In this document: in pieces, positions 25,498 through 34,584 of the stretch
How the letters are laid out: each line of letters starts with the position of its first letter
How positions within the stretch are numbered: position 1 is the first letter of the stretch
NCBI GenBank assembly: GCA_018399235.1
Contig: JAGYOX010000020.1
Coordinates: 1 to 34,836 of the forward strand
Direction: 5' to 3'
Length of the DNA stretch: 34,836 nucleotides
From: Desulfobacterales bacterium
GTDB lineage: Bacteria; Desulfobacterota; Desulfobacteria; Desulfobacterales; Desulfosalsimonadaceae
Notes under the pieces: generated by a model
Told to the model about the DNA's origin: nothing
What the model saw: the letters and a program-made list of their open reading frames with translations, nothing else
Databases searched by the model: none
Made by a program: the position numbers and the translations under genes

Positions 25498-26025
25498 TCA
25501 ATTCCCCGAATAGCTCTCATTATATTTTGCAATCAGCTTATCCGTTATATCAATGGAGTTGGGGTAATAGAGTGCCGCTCCCTTTTCGATAATGAGCAGA
25601 TATCCTTCGTTTTTGCCGATTTCCTCAGCCAGTCCAAAAACATCGGTTTGCAATTTTTCAAGCAGTTTACCTTCAATTTCACGCAACTGTGATTGATATT
25701 TTTTCTGTTTGGACTGAAAATCATATTTTTTAATATCCAGTTCACGCTGTTTTTCCTCGCGTTTTTTCCTGCTCATCACCATTGCCTCCCGGCTCAGCTT
25801 TTCATTAAGTTCTTCTATTTCGTTGCCGAGGGCACGGATATCGGTTTCCATTTCACGCCCCTTTTCCTGAAGCTGGGCCTGAATATCTTTACCGGCTTCG
25901 GATTCGGTCAGAATCCGCTGCAAATCCACAACGCCGATCTTTGCTATATCCGCTGCAAATGACGGACAGGTAAACATTACAATTGTTGCGATACATGCAA
26001 AAATGGTAACAGATGCGCGCATCAT
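25498..26025 (-). CDS. skp: periplasmic chaperone OmpH/Skp
   Basis: A 175-residue secreted chaperone that binds unfolded outer-membrane proteins on their way to BamA. A Sec signal peptide spans about 1-24 (hydrophobic stretch, likely cut after PSFA). IGVVDLQRIL is the family's first strand; residues about 48-125 form the long charged coiled-coil tentacles (repeated Glu/Lys/Arg, SKQKKYQSQLREIEGKL), and a short beta-rich end follows. Two Met codons (26025 and 26022) both sit within reach of GGGGG (26031-26035). The gene lies between bamA and lpxD as in many Gram-negative bacteria. Confidence 0.93.
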   Translation of the reverse strand: MMRASVTIFACIATIVMFTCPSFAADIAKIGVVDLQRILTESEAGKDIQAQLQEKGREMETDIRALGNEIEELNEKLSREAMVMSRKKREEKQRELDIKKYDFQSKQKKYQSQLREIEGKLLEKLQTDVFGLAEEIGKNEGYLLIIEKGAALYYPNSIDITDKLIAKYNESYSGN

Positions 26026-26055
26026 ATAACCCCCTTATATTATATATTTTTCAAA

Positions 26056-28290
26056 TCAAAAAACATTGCCCATGGAAAACTCCCATCGCCCGCTATCCTC
26101 GTCATCCTCTTTATCTATAATATTGCCGCGTTCCAGACGAAGCGGTCCCATGGGAGAGTACCAGCGGATACCGTAACCCCAGCTCTCCCTTAAGTTATTC
26201 AGTTCAATCGGCCCATCGTCATAGGCATTACCTGTGTCATAAAAAATAAGTCCAACCAGGCCCTGATCCGGCAACAAAGGAATGATATACTCTACGTTTA
26301 ACTGAACGTATTTTTCACCGCCGATGTCATTGCCTTCATCATCAACCGGACTGACATCCCGCCAGTCAAATCCGCGCAAAGAATTTATCCCCCCCAGATA
26401 AAAACGTTCCCAGTCAGGCAGAACCTTCCCTGAGCTTTCAGCAACATATCCGATCTCCCCGTGCAAAAACCCAACGGTTTTCCAAATCAACGGAAAATAC
26501 CAGCCGGTTTCAGCCGTTACTTTTGTAAAGCCGATATCACCGCCAATGCCTGCATATTCAACCGTCAACCGATGCCTTGACCCTTCCGAGGGGTTGAACT
26601 GCCTGTTTCTGGAATCATAGATCACGCTTGTACTCACACTGCTTTCAACATACTCCTCTTCATAGATAAAGTACCTGTAAGCGGCATCAACATCCTCAAT
26701 ATTACTCACATCATAGGAATATTGAATATATGCGCGGGTGTAGTCAAAAATCTCGTATCCAAACTGAATAGAAGCGCCCCGGCTGTCCCGGGTGTATTCA
26801 TCATAATCGCGCTCCCACTTGTTGGCCGCAATTCTCATAGAAAGCGGGATATCATACATCCAGGGTTCTGTAAAACTAACATCATACTGATGGCTATCAC
26901 CGCCCGCCATAACCCTTAAATCCAGACGCTGCCCCCGGCCGAACAGGTTTCTTTCAGTTATGGAGGCCATCACATACGCACTGTCAATTGCGCTATAGCC
27001 CCCGCCAAAGCTGAATGTCCCCGTAGGCTTTTCCTCCACCTCTATATTTAGAACCATCTGATCGGGGGCGCTCCCTTGCTGCCGTCTGACCTTGACATCC
27101 TTGAAATAATCCAACCGGTATAAATCCCGGACGCTTTTTTTTAGTCCGGAGCTGCTGTATTTTTCACCCTCGTATACTTCAAGCTCCCGACGAATAACCT
27201 TGTCCCGCGTTTTTGTGTTGCCTTCAATAACGATTTTTTCAAAATACACCGGTTGATTTTTTTTGATATGAAATACGAGGTCAATCTCCCGGATATCCTC
27301 CTGCTTTTGAATCTCCGGCGCAATATCGGCCCTGGCGTAACCCTCATCCGCATACAGATCCGAAAGATTCATCACATCCTGGCGAATGGCCTTGCGGTTG
27401 AAATATTCCTCTTTAGGGCTAAGAAGTTTCTCATTCAGCTTTTCCGCTTGCTGGATAAGATCCCCGGACAGGGTGACTTCACCCATTTTAAACCGCTCGC
27501 CCTCTTCAATCTTTATTTCGATATAAATCCAGTTTTCCTTGTATATAACCTCGGGCTCGGCAATACGGGCTTCGGCATATCCATTATTATGATAAAAATC
27601 TGAAAGCTTGATGATATCCTGACTCAGGGCTTCCGAATCCAGCTCCCCCGAACCCGTCAACCAGGAAAAAAACCCCTTTTCCGATGTCTTCATCTCTTTT
27701 TTAAGCTTCTTGTCATCAAATGCCCGGTTGCCCTCGAATCGAATCTCCCGAATCCGAAGCTTTTTGCCTTCCTCAATATAAAATTCCAGGTTGGCCTGGT
27801 TTTGCTCCAATTCCTTGATTTTATAAGTGACCTTGACATTATGGTAATGCTTTTCCTTGTATAGCGTTTCAATTTGTTTGATATTTCGTTTGATACGAAA
27901 TACATTAAGGATTGAACCACTTGTAATATCAATATTTTCTTTTATTTTCGCGTCCTCATACACATGGTTGCCCGAGACTTCAATGAGGCGTATGGTTGGT
28001 TTCTCCTTGACATAAAAAATAACAATTTTGCCGTCAGGCTCGGTTTCGGTTTCCACCCGGACATCATCGAAATATCCCATGGAAAATATGGCCTCCAAAT
28101 CCCTGGAAAGCCGGTCCTCATCATATTCACTGCCGGCGCGGGTCTCGATCACCCGAAGAATTGCATCATCTTCAATCCTCTGATTGCCTTCAACCTGAAT
28201 ATCTTTCACCATTATGGATGCTGACGCGATAACGGCTATCAAAGTTACACAGACAAAAAGCGCCGAAACTAAAAGAAGCTGTCTTTGCAT
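26056..28290 (-). CDS. bamA: outer membrane protein assembly factor BamA
   Basis: A 744-residue Omp85 protein, the core of the machine that folds beta-barrel proteins into the outer membrane. An N-terminal signal sequence (about 1-24) precedes MVKDIQVEGNQRI, the start of POTRA 1; five POTRA repeats fill about 25-345 (recurring motifs such as IRFEGNRAF and IVIEGNTKT). The C-terminal barrel (about 400-744) includes the conserved LRGF loop motif (NSLRGFDWRD, the VRGF/IRGF equivalent) and ends in an aromatic Phe (GNVF), the usual barrel recognition signal. It is shorter than E. coli BamA (810). Located 6 nt after lolD and 30 nt before ompH. Confidence 0.96.
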   Translation of the reverse strand: MQRQLLLVSALFVCVTLIAVIASASIMVKDIQVEGNQRIEDDAILRVIETRAGSEYDEDRLSRDLEAIFSMGYFDDVRVETETEPDGKIVIFYVKEKPTIRLIEVSGNHVYEDAKIKENIDITSGSILNVFRIKRNIKQIETLYKEKHYHNVKVTYKIKELEQNQANLEFYIEEGKKLRIREIRFEGNRAFDDKKLKKEMKTSEKGFFSWLTGSGELDSEALSQDIIKLSDFYHNNGYAEARIAEPEVIYKENWIYIEIKIEEGERFKMGEVTLSGDLIQQAEKLNEKLLSPKEEYFNRKAIRQDVMNLSDLYADEGYARADIAPEIQKQEDIREIDLVFHIKKNQPVYFEKIVIEGNTKTRDKVIRRELEVYEGEKYSSSGLKKSVRDLYRLDYFKDVKVRRQQGSAPDQMVLNIEVEEKPTGTFSFGGGYSAIDSAYVMASITERNLFGRGQRLDLRVMAGGDSHQYDVSFTEPWMYDIPLSMRIAANKWERDYDEYTRDSRGASIQFGYEIFDYTRAYIQYSYDVSNIEDVDAAYRYFIYEEEYVESSVSTSVIYDSRNRQFNPSEGSRHRLTVEYAGIGGDIGFTKVTAETGWYFPLIWKTVGFLHGEIGYVAESSGKVLPDWERFYLGGINSLRGFDWRDVSPVDDEGNDIGGEKYVQLNVEYIIPLLPDQGLVGLIFYDTGNAYDDGPIELNNLRESWGYGIRWYSPMGPLRLERGNIIDKEDDEDSGRWEFSMGNVF

Positions 28291-28296
28291 CTAACC

Positions 28297-29031
28297 TCAC
28301 TTTAGATCCACCAGTTTACCATCGGCGAGAGTCAATTGGCGTTGCATGTAATCCGCCAAATGAAGATTGTGGGTAACCACCACGATGGTCATGCCAAACT
28401 CTTTATTCAATTCAAGCAACAAGTCATGTATCTGTTTGCTGTTCTTTTTGTCAAGGTTGCCCGTAGGTTCATCCGCCAGCAATATCTCAGGTCTTAACAC
28501 AAGCGCACGGGCCAGGGCTACCCGCTGCTGCTCTCCACCGGACAACTGTGATACCCGGTGCTGCAACCGATGCCCTAACCCCACGCGCATCAGAATTTCC
28601 TCTGCCGTATTTCTGATATCCTTTTTTTTCAAACGGTTAATCAATCCAGGCATCATGACATTTTCAAGCGCAGTAAACTCCTCAAGCAGGTAGTGAAATT
28701 GAAATACAAATCCCATGATGCTATTCCGGAACGCGGCCAGCCGGGCACTGTCAAACTGGCTGATATCCATTCCATTATAAATAATCTTCCCCTGATCCAG
28801 AGGCTCAAGGGTTCCCAAAACATGCAAAAATGTCGACTTGCCAATGCCGGATTCCCCTAAAATGGCAATGGTTTCGCCTGCATGGATATCAAAGGAGAGG
28901 TTGTTTAAAATTTCTATTACCGTGCCGCTGCTATTAAATTGCTTGGATATCGCCTCAAGACGGATGAGCGGCGAGCCGGTTTCAGGCGGCGATATTTGCA
29001 TCTTCCGGTGTCCCTGTCCATTTTTATCCAT
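28297..29031 (-). CDS. lolD: lipoprotein-releasing ABC transporter ATP-binding protein LolD
   Basis: A 244-residue ABC ATPase that powers release of lipoproteins from the inner membrane for transfer to LolA. Walker A GESGIGKST, signature LSGGEQQRVALARAL, Walker B ILLADEPTGNLD, and the switch His in VVVTHN are all present; this MacB/LolD-type signature with TGNLDKKNS is typical of the group. ATG 29031 follows GAGG and overlaps the lolC/E stop by 8 nt; a later ATG at 29001 is possible, and an upstream TTG at 29046 is less likely. Adjacent lolC/E supplies the permease. Cytoplasmic face of the inner membrane. Confidence 0.93.
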   Translation of the reverse strand: MDKNGQGHRKMQISPPETGSPLIRLEAISKQFNSSGTVIEILNNLSFDIHAGETIAILGESGIGKSTFLHVLGTLEPLDQGKIIYNGMDISQFDSARLAAFRNSIMGFVFQFHYLLEEFTALENVMMPGLINRLKKKDIRNTAEEILMRVGLGHRLQHRVSQLSGGEQQRVALARALVLRPEILLADEPTGNLDKKNSKQIHDLLLELNKEFGMTIVVVTHNLHLADYMQRQLTLADGKLVDLK

Positions 29032-30259
29032 AACGCAGCGCCTCAACAGGGTTTAATCGCGAAGCTTTATAAGCGGGATAAATCGTTGAAAGAAAACAGA
29101 TGCCCATCGCAGCCGCAACAATGATGATTACATCGAGCACGGCCAGTTCTACCGGCAATGTGGTAAAATAGTAAACATCTCCCGGCAATTCAATAAACTT
29201 ATAGTGCTTCAAAAGGATGCAGCCGCCAATACCCATCACCGTGCCCAACACAGTTCCGATGGCTCCGATGACAGTGCCTTTGAAAACAAAAATCTTGCGG
29301 ATACTTCGATGGGTCGCGCCCATAGCTTTTAATATGGCGATATCCCGGGTTTTCCCCATTACCATCATGATCAGGGTGCTCGCAATATTAAATGCCGCAA
29401 CCAGAATAATCAGGGTCAGAATGATAAACATGGCCTTCTTTTCGAGTTTCAGGGCTGAAAAAAAATTCCGGTTCATCTGCATCCAGTCTGTCGTCCAATA
29501 CGGAAAACCCATATTGTCGGCAATTTGGCCTGAGATTTCATCGGCCGCATAAATATCAGTTATACGTACGCCGATACCGGTAGCCGCATCTCCAATCTTC
29601 AATAATTCCTGGGCAGTCTGGATGTGAATATACGCAAGGGAGGCATCATACTCATAAAAACCAGACTCAAAAGTACCGGTAACCTTAAACCGTTTCATTG
29701 TCGGCATATGTCCGATGGGGGACATCATGCCGCGGGGCGATATTAGATAAACCATGGTGCCCGTTCCAACTCCAAGCTTGGCCGCAAGCTCATTGCCGAG
29801 GATGATTCCCGGCACCCGGATTTCGCCGTCGATCTTCTGCTGGGGGTTTAATTTTTGAGCAAGCATTTCCCTGTCAAAGCCTTTTACCGGGTTGCCCTTG
29901 GCTTCAGGATCAAGGCCGCGCAAAACAGCGCCGGACAAACCGGATGAGGATCGAAGCATCACCTGTGTATAGACAAAGGGGGCTGCAGACATCACCCGGG
30001 GCGTTTCCTCCAGAGTTCGTATAACTTTCTGATAATTCTCAATCGAGCCATTGTGAGATCTGACAATGATATGCGATTCAACGCCCAATATCTGGTTTTT
30101 AAAATAGGACTCCGCGCCTGACATAACGGCAATAACAATAATCAGTGCCATAACGCCTACGGTTACCCCGGCAACAGAGAGAAAGGTAATAAAAGAAATA
30201 AACGCCTGCTTCTGCCTGGATCTAAGGTAGCGCGCACCTATGAAATATTCAAAAGCCAT
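29024..30259 (-). CDS. lolC: lipoprotein-releasing ABC transporter permease LolC/LolE
   Basis: A 411-residue FtsX/MacB-type permease with the LolC/E layout: the start FEYFIGARYLRSRQKQAFISFITFLSVAGVTVGVMAL breaks into an amphipathic region and first helix (about 20-47), a large periplasmic domain (about 48-265) and three C-terminal helices (about 275-300, 320-350, 370-395), ending YPAYKASRLNPVEALRYG. It extracts mature lipoproteins. Only one permease gene is present, so this lineage probably uses a homodimer (the single LolF-type arrangement) with LolD; LolC and LolE cannot be told apart here. It is 21 nt after lysS. Confidence 0.9.
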   Translation of the reverse strand: MAFEYFIGARYLRSRQKQAFISFITFLSVAGVTVGVMALIIVIAVMSGAESYFKNQILGVESHIIVRSHNGSIENYQKVIRTLEETPRVMSAAPFVYTQVMLRSSSGLSGAVLRGLDPEAKGNPVKGFDREMLAQKLNPQQKIDGEIRVPGIILGNELAAKLGVGTGTMVYLISPRGMMSPIGHMPTMKRFKVTGTFESGFYEYDASLAYIHIQTAQELLKIGDAATGIGVRITDIYAADEISGQIADNMGFPYWTTDWMQMNRNFFSALKLEKKAMFIILTLIILVAAFNIASTLIMMVMGKTRDIAILKAMGATHRSIRKIFVFKGTVIGAIGTVLGTVMGIGGCILLKHYKFIELPGDVYYFTTLPVELAVLDVIIIVAAAMGICFLSTIYPAYKASRLNPVEALRYG

Positions 30260-30280
30260 CTATGTAATCCACAAGATTAA

Positions 30281-31780
30281 TTAATACTTATCCACCGGCC
30301 TCATATGCGGAAACAGAATAACTTCCCGGATTGACGCCGAATTAGTTAAAAGCATGGCCAACCGATCAATACCCACCCCTTCTCCGGCTGTCGGGGGCAT
30401 CCCGTATTCCAGGGCATGTATATAATCCTCATCGAACATGAGCGTTTCATCGCTTTCCTCTGATTTGTTTTTGAGCTGCTGAAGGAACCTGTCTCTTTGG
30501 TCGACCGGATCATTTAATTCAGAAAAACCATTGGCTATTTCCCGTCCCGCGATAAACAGTTCAAATCGATCGGTGATGTTCGGATTCTCCTTGTTCCGGC
30601 GTGAAAGCGGGGAGACTTCAACCGGATAACCGGTAATAAATGTCGGCTGTTGTAGTTTAGGCTCTACCAAAACGTCAAAAATTTTGGTCATCAATTTGCC
30701 AATGCCGACCGATCGCCCTGTTTCAACAGACGTCAATGAAATGCCGTTGTCTGTGGCGAATGCCTCCAGTTTTTCGCGGTCCTGCAAAAATTCAGGAGGT
30801 ACACCCCCAATACTCGAAAGCGCATCCTCAAGGATGAGACGCCTCCAAGGACCGTTAAAATCGATTATATCTCCCTGGTATTCCACCTTCACGTCTCCAC
30901 AAACCGCTGCTGCTGAACGCTTAACCATTTCTTCGGTCAAATCCATCAAGTCTTCAAACGTCGCATACGCCTGATAGAATTCAAGCATGGTAAATTCGGG
31001 ATTATGCTGCGTTGAGATACCTTCATTTCTGAAATTGCGATTGATTTCAAACACCCGTTCAAAACCGCCGGTGACCAGCCGTTTCAAATATAGTTCCGGC
31101 GCAATACGCAGGTATAAATCCATGTCCAACGCATTGTGATAGGTCTTAAAAGGCCTTGCCTCAGCGCCTCCCGGAATAGGCTGCATCATCGGGGTTTCAA
31201 CTTCAAGATAGTCCCTGTCTATTAAGAACTGCCGGATGGTTTTTATCAGTAAACTGCGTTTTAAAAAAACATCCCGAATTTCCGGATTCATGATGAGATC
31301 CAGGTAGCGCTGCCGAAATCTTTTCTCCGGATCTCTCAACCCATGAAACTTTTCGGGCAAGGGCCTAAGGGATTTAGAGAGCAACTTGATCTCATTTGCC
31401 AGGAGTGTCCATTCCCCTGTCTTTGTTTGGAACATGCCGCCTACAAGCCCGATAAAATCGCCCACGTCAAGTTGTTTAAACAAGGCATACGATTCACTAC
31501 CCACTTCATCCTGTCTTATATAGGACTGCAACTGGCCGGTCCGATCCCTCAAACGGATAAATGCGGATTTTCCGAACCGGTTAATCGCCATAATGCGCCC
31601 AGCCGCACTAAAAATTGGGGCTTCAGGACGTATCTGATCGGAATCAGCATCTATAAGTGACAGGATATCCCTTACCGTATGGGAAACAAAGAAGTCATTC
31701 GGATATAATTCAACACCCGTCTCTTTAAGTGACCGGGCCTTCTCATGCCTTTTTTTAATAATATCTTTTGCCTGTTCCAT
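30281..31780 (-). CDS. lysS: lysyl-tRNA synthetase, class II
   Basis: A 499-residue class II synthetase that charges tRNA-Lys. The N-terminal OB-fold for anticodon binding (about 60-150; AAGRIMAINRFGKSAFIRLRD) is followed by motif 1, motif 2 (FRNEGISTQHNPEFTMLE) and motif 3 (GEGVGIDRLAML). ATG 31780 is preceded by AGGAG at the right distance; an open frame extends 33 codons further upstream but lacks family similarity. The length is as usual (about 490-505). It is the first gene of the outer-membrane operon, linking lipoprotein and LPS biogenesis with a growth-related gene; lysS next to lolCD is also seen in other Desulfobacterota to my knowledge. Confidence 0.96.
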   Translation of the reverse strand: MEQAKDIIKKRHEKARSLKETGVELYPNDFFVSHTVRDILSLIDADSDQIRPEAPIFSAAGRIMAINRFGKSAFIRLRDRTGQLQSYIRQDEVGSESYALFKQLDVGDFIGLVGGMFQTKTGEWTLLANEIKLLSKSLRPLPEKFHGLRDPEKRFRQRYLDLIMNPEIRDVFLKRSLLIKTIRQFLIDRDYLEVETPMMQPIPGGAEARPFKTYHNALDMDLYLRIAPELYLKRLVTGGFERVFEINRNFRNEGISTQHNPEFTMLEFYQAYATFEDLMDLTEEMVKRSAAAVCGDVKVEYQGDIIDFNGPWRRLILEDALSSIGGVPPEFLQDREKLEAFATDNGISLTSVETGRSVGIGKLMTKIFDVLVEPKLQQPTFITGYPVEVSPLSRRNKENPNITDRFELFIAGREIANGFSELNDPVDQRDRFLQQLKNKSEESDETLMFDEDYIHALEYGMPPTAGEGVGIDRLAMLLTNSASIREVILFPHMRPVDKY

Positions 31781-32030
31781 TGATCTCCTGAAAACCTTAC
31801 GGTTAATCGCATGGCGTTGTCTTTGCCGTGCGAGTTTTGATTGAGTTTCAAATGCACAACCCGAGCTACCCCATCCCAAAGGTTTTTTTTTCTAAAGACT
31901 CAAAAATGCGTCTCCCATCCTCCCTTGTTAAACGGCTTGCTATCCCATTTACCGGTTAGTGTCAAGATTTACTTGCGATGGTGCCTATGACTAATTATTG
32001 GAAAAAATATTAAATCTGATGGATTAAGGG
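31781..32030. other. intergenic region between pilS and lysS
   Basis: No gene was found in these 250 nt. It holds the likely lysS-operon promoter (31937-31965) and a T-run on the plus strand (about 31882-31891) without a stem. No clear terminator for pilS was seen. Confidence 0.5.
31937..31965 (-). promoter_or_regulatory. candidate sigma70 promoter for the lysS-lol-bamA-lpx-lpt operon
   Basis: On the minus strand TTGACA (31965-31960) is a perfect -35 box; a 17-nt spacer leads to TAGCAA (31942-31937), a three-of-six -10 match. Transcription would start near 31930, giving a leader of about 150 nt before lysS. The -35 and spacing are good, the -10 is weak. Confidence 0.4.
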
Positions 32031-33359
32031 TTATGAGGAGGGATTTTCCAAAGCTGGGGACGTGCCGACAAGCGGCAGTTTGACGGTGAATGTGCTGCCT
32101 TGCGCGGGTACGCTCTGCACATCGATCAAGCCGTTATATGAGGTTAGAATCCGCTGAACAATAGATAGCCCCAGGCCGGTCCCTTTGGCTTTTCTTGTAA
32201 AAAACGGATCAAAAATAGACTGCTGAATCTCCTCAGACATACCACAACCGTTATCTGAAATGGTAATACAGGCATACTTGTCGTCCTGGGCATACAATCG
32301 GATATCAACCTGCCCCTGCTTTTCTGTAGCCTCAACCGCATTCAAAAGAAGGTTCCAAACAACCTGGCGAAAGTGTTCCGGGTCGATCTCAACCTGGATA
32401 TTTCCCTCAATGCTTTTTCTGATTTCCGGTTTCTGTTGATAATTACCCGTTTCAAACTGTTTAAGAATCTCACGGATCTCCCGATCGAGTGAAACAATCT
32501 TTTTATTGCCCGGCTGAGGTCTGGCAAACATTAAAAATTCATTCACCAGTGAACTGATGCGGTCCGATTCCCTTAGTACGATCCCCATTAATCGGGCATG
32601 ATCACCGTTATGAGCAACTTCTTCTTTTAAAACCTGAATCGCCCCGTTTATAGCAGCCAGGGGATTTTTTATTTCATGGGCCAAGCCGGAGGCCATTTCT
32701 CCGATTGCCGCTAGCTTTTCCACCCGTTGTACTTGCACTTCCATGGCCCATAAATCATGTTTTGCCTGCTTTTCCTGTTCTGAGAGATAACCGGCCAAAA
32801 AAGCGACGGCAAAACAGGCGGCGATGGACATCAAGAGTTTAAAAATCACATAATTCCAGTCATAGTTTGACATCAAGAAGTCGGGTGCCGCATTAAAGGG
32901 ATGAATAATGCCATAATATTCAAGATCCACCATGATCCCATACTGGATGCTGCATAAAACGGCAGTAACCATACCGCCTTTCCGAAAAAGAACCATGCTG
33001 GCATAAATGATGACAAGAATATAAAGGAATGAAAATATGCTTGAAAAGCTGCCGGTAAGAAAAATGATGCCGGTTACAAGAATCGTATCAATGATAATCT
33101 GGACATACCCCAATACCAACAGCACAAACAGCCGGCGGGTTAACAGCAGGATGGCGGTGTAGATAATTGAAAGAAAAATGGCAATGCCGGCTATGGCATT
33201 CAGAAAAAACAGCGGAGGGGTGAAAAATGTCTGATGCTCCCGAATTCCAGCAAATGTCGCTGATGCCAAAAGCACAAAGGCAAACAGCACCCGAAAAAAA
33301 ATTAACCATTTCAGTCTTCGGTGCTGATCGAATTCAGGGGTATTTTTTTTAAAAACCAT
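32031..33359 (-). CDS. pilS: PilS-like membrane sensor histidine kinase
   Basis: A 442-residue kinase with six hydrophobic segments in about 17-190, the layout of PilS, which controls type IV pilus genes through the sigma-54 activator PilR. Then come HisKA with His228 (GLAHEIKNPLAAI), the N-box (NLLLNAVEA) and G-boxes (DNGCGMS, GTGLGLSIV) of HATPase_c. No PAS domain is obvious between the helices and HisKA, unlike Pseudomonas PilS. It follows pilC by 19 nt, which supports the pilus link, but no pilR follows; the next gene is lysS. The start at 33359 has no good ribosome binding site, so coupling to pilC is possible. The signal is unknown; in the family it can be pilin in the membrane. Confidence 0.85.
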   Translation of the reverse strand: MVFKKNTPEFDQHRRLKWLIFFRVLFAFVLLASATFAGIREHQTFFTPPLFFLNAIAGIAIFLSIIYTAILLLTRRLFVLLVLGYVQIIIDTILVTGIIFLTGSFSSIFSFLYILVIIYASMVLFRKGGMVTAVLCSIQYGIMVDLEYYGIIHPFNAAPDFLMSNYDWNYVIFKLLMSIAACFAVAFLAGYLSEQEKQAKHDLWAMEVQVQRVEKLAAIGEMASGLAHEIKNPLAAINGAIQVLKEEVAHNGDHARLMGIVLRESDRISSLVNEFLMFARPQPGNKKIVSLDREIREILKQFETGNYQQKPEIRKSIEGNIQVEIDPEHFRQVVWNLLLNAVEATEKQGQVDIRLYAQDDKYACITISDNGCGMSEEIQQSIFDPFFTRKAKGTGLGLSIVQRILTSYNGLIDVQSVPAQGSTFTVKLPLVGTSPALENPSS

Positions 33360-33378
33360 TTAAACAGCGGATTGACTC

Positions 33379-34584
33379 TTATAGATTACCCGCCATTTTA
33401 AATATCGGAAGATACATGGCAATAACCAGTCCGCCTATGGTGACGCCAAGAAAAACCAGCATAAACGGTTCAATTAATGCTGTCATATTATCAACTGCCT
33501 GATCAACTTCCTCTTCATAAAAATCGGCAATCTTTTCCATCATGGCGTCTATGGCACCGGTGGATTCCCCCACTGCAATCATCTGGCAGACCATGGGCGG
33601 GAAAACCCCAGTTTCCGACAAGGGGTCTGCAATGGTCTGCCCTTCAGCAATACCGGACCGTACATGATAGATCGCTTTTTCAACAGTTTTATTGTCAGCG
33701 GTCTTTGCAACAATATCCAATGCTTCTAAAATCGCCACCCCGCTGGCCAACATGGTCCCCATGGTACGGGTAAACCTTGCCACTGCTGATTTTCTGATCA
33801 GAATGCCTATTACCGGCATCTTCAACATCAGGTCATCGATAACCTCCCGTCCCTTTTCAGTCTTGTAAAACCGCCGAAAGGCGAAAATAAATAGCACCAA
33901 GCCTATAATAATCCATAGGATATTGCCTTTCACAAATTCACTCAAATGGACAACAGCTTGGGTCGGCGCCGGAAGTGCCCCCCCCATCGTGGAAAACATT
34001 TCCTGGAACACCGGGATAACAAAGACCAGAATGACAGCCACGACCACTATGGCGATAATGATGGTAACAATCGGATAGGTCATGGCCCCCTTGATCTGGG
34101 CCTTTAATCTAGCTGCTTTCTCCATATAGGCCGAAAGGCGGCGCAAAATAACATCCAGGATACCACCCGCCTCGCCGGCAGCCACCATGTTGACAAACAA
34201 GGCGTCAAACTGCTTGGGGTATTTTTTTAAAGCTTCAGCCAGCGTCTCCCCGCCTTCCACGGATCCCTTGATATCCTTCAACATTTTCTTAAATGTAGGG
34301 TTTTCCTGCTGAGACTGCAGAATATCAAGGCACTGAATAATGGGCAGGCCTGCATCAATCATGGTGGAAAACTGCCGGGCAAAAACAATGACATCCTGCT
34401 CTTTAACCGTGGGCTGTAAAAACGAAACATTCTCGAAAAGATCTTTTGGCTTTTTTTTAACTTTCTCTGGTGTAATCCCCTGCCTTTGAAGCCTTGTACG
34501 CACTTCTTGCTCAGTGGAAGCCTCCATTTCCCCTTTTGTGGCCGCATTATTTCTTCCCCGGCCCCGCCATTGATAAACCGGCAT
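33379..34584 (-). CDS. pilC: type IV pilus inner-membrane platform protein PilC (GspF family)
   Basis: A 401-residue T2SSF protein, the inner-membrane platform on which the PilB and PilT motors act to build or retract the pilus. It starts with the typical MPVYQWRGRGRNN, has two homologous cytoplasmic GspF domains (about 65-190 and 270-390; FARQFSTMIDAGLPIIQCLDIL and FTRTMGTMLASGVAILEALDIV), each followed by GE.GG/ST.G motifs (AAGEAGGILD, AVGESTGAID), and three membrane helices (about 168-195, 215-240, 370-395). AGGGGGG precedes ATG 34584. A GspF of type II secretion is the alternative, but pilS downstream favours a pilus. The pilB/pilT genes would lie beyond the right edge. Confidence 0.92.
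   Translation of the reverse strand: MPVYQWRGRGRNNAATKGEMEASTEQEVRTRLQRQGITPEKVKKKPKDLFENVSFLQPTVKEQDVIVFARQFSTMIDAGLPIIQCLDILQSQQENPTFKKMLKDIKGSVEGGETLAEALKKYPKQFDALFVNMVAAGEAGGILDVILRRLSAYMEKAARLKAQIKGAMTYPIVTIIIAIVVVAVILVFVIPVFQEMFSTMGGALPAPTQAVVHLSEFVKGNILWIIIGLVLFIFAFRRFYKTEKGREVIDDLMLKMPVIGILIRKSAVARFTRTMGTMLASGVAILEALDIVAKTADNKTVEKAIYHVRSGIAEGQTIADPLSETGVFPPMVCQMIAVGESTGAIDAMMEKIADFYEEEVDQAVDNMTALIEPFMLVFLGVTIGGLVIAMYLPIFKMAGNL

Noticed and set aside
31781-31879. N-terminal extension of LysS by 33 residues
   Set aside because: ATG 31780 has a perfect AGGAG site and gives the family length; the extension shows no similarity to the LysS N-terminus.
31880-31895. T-run near 31882 as a terminator of a plus-strand transcript
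   Set aside because: There is no stem before it and no plus-strand gene upstream that would need it.
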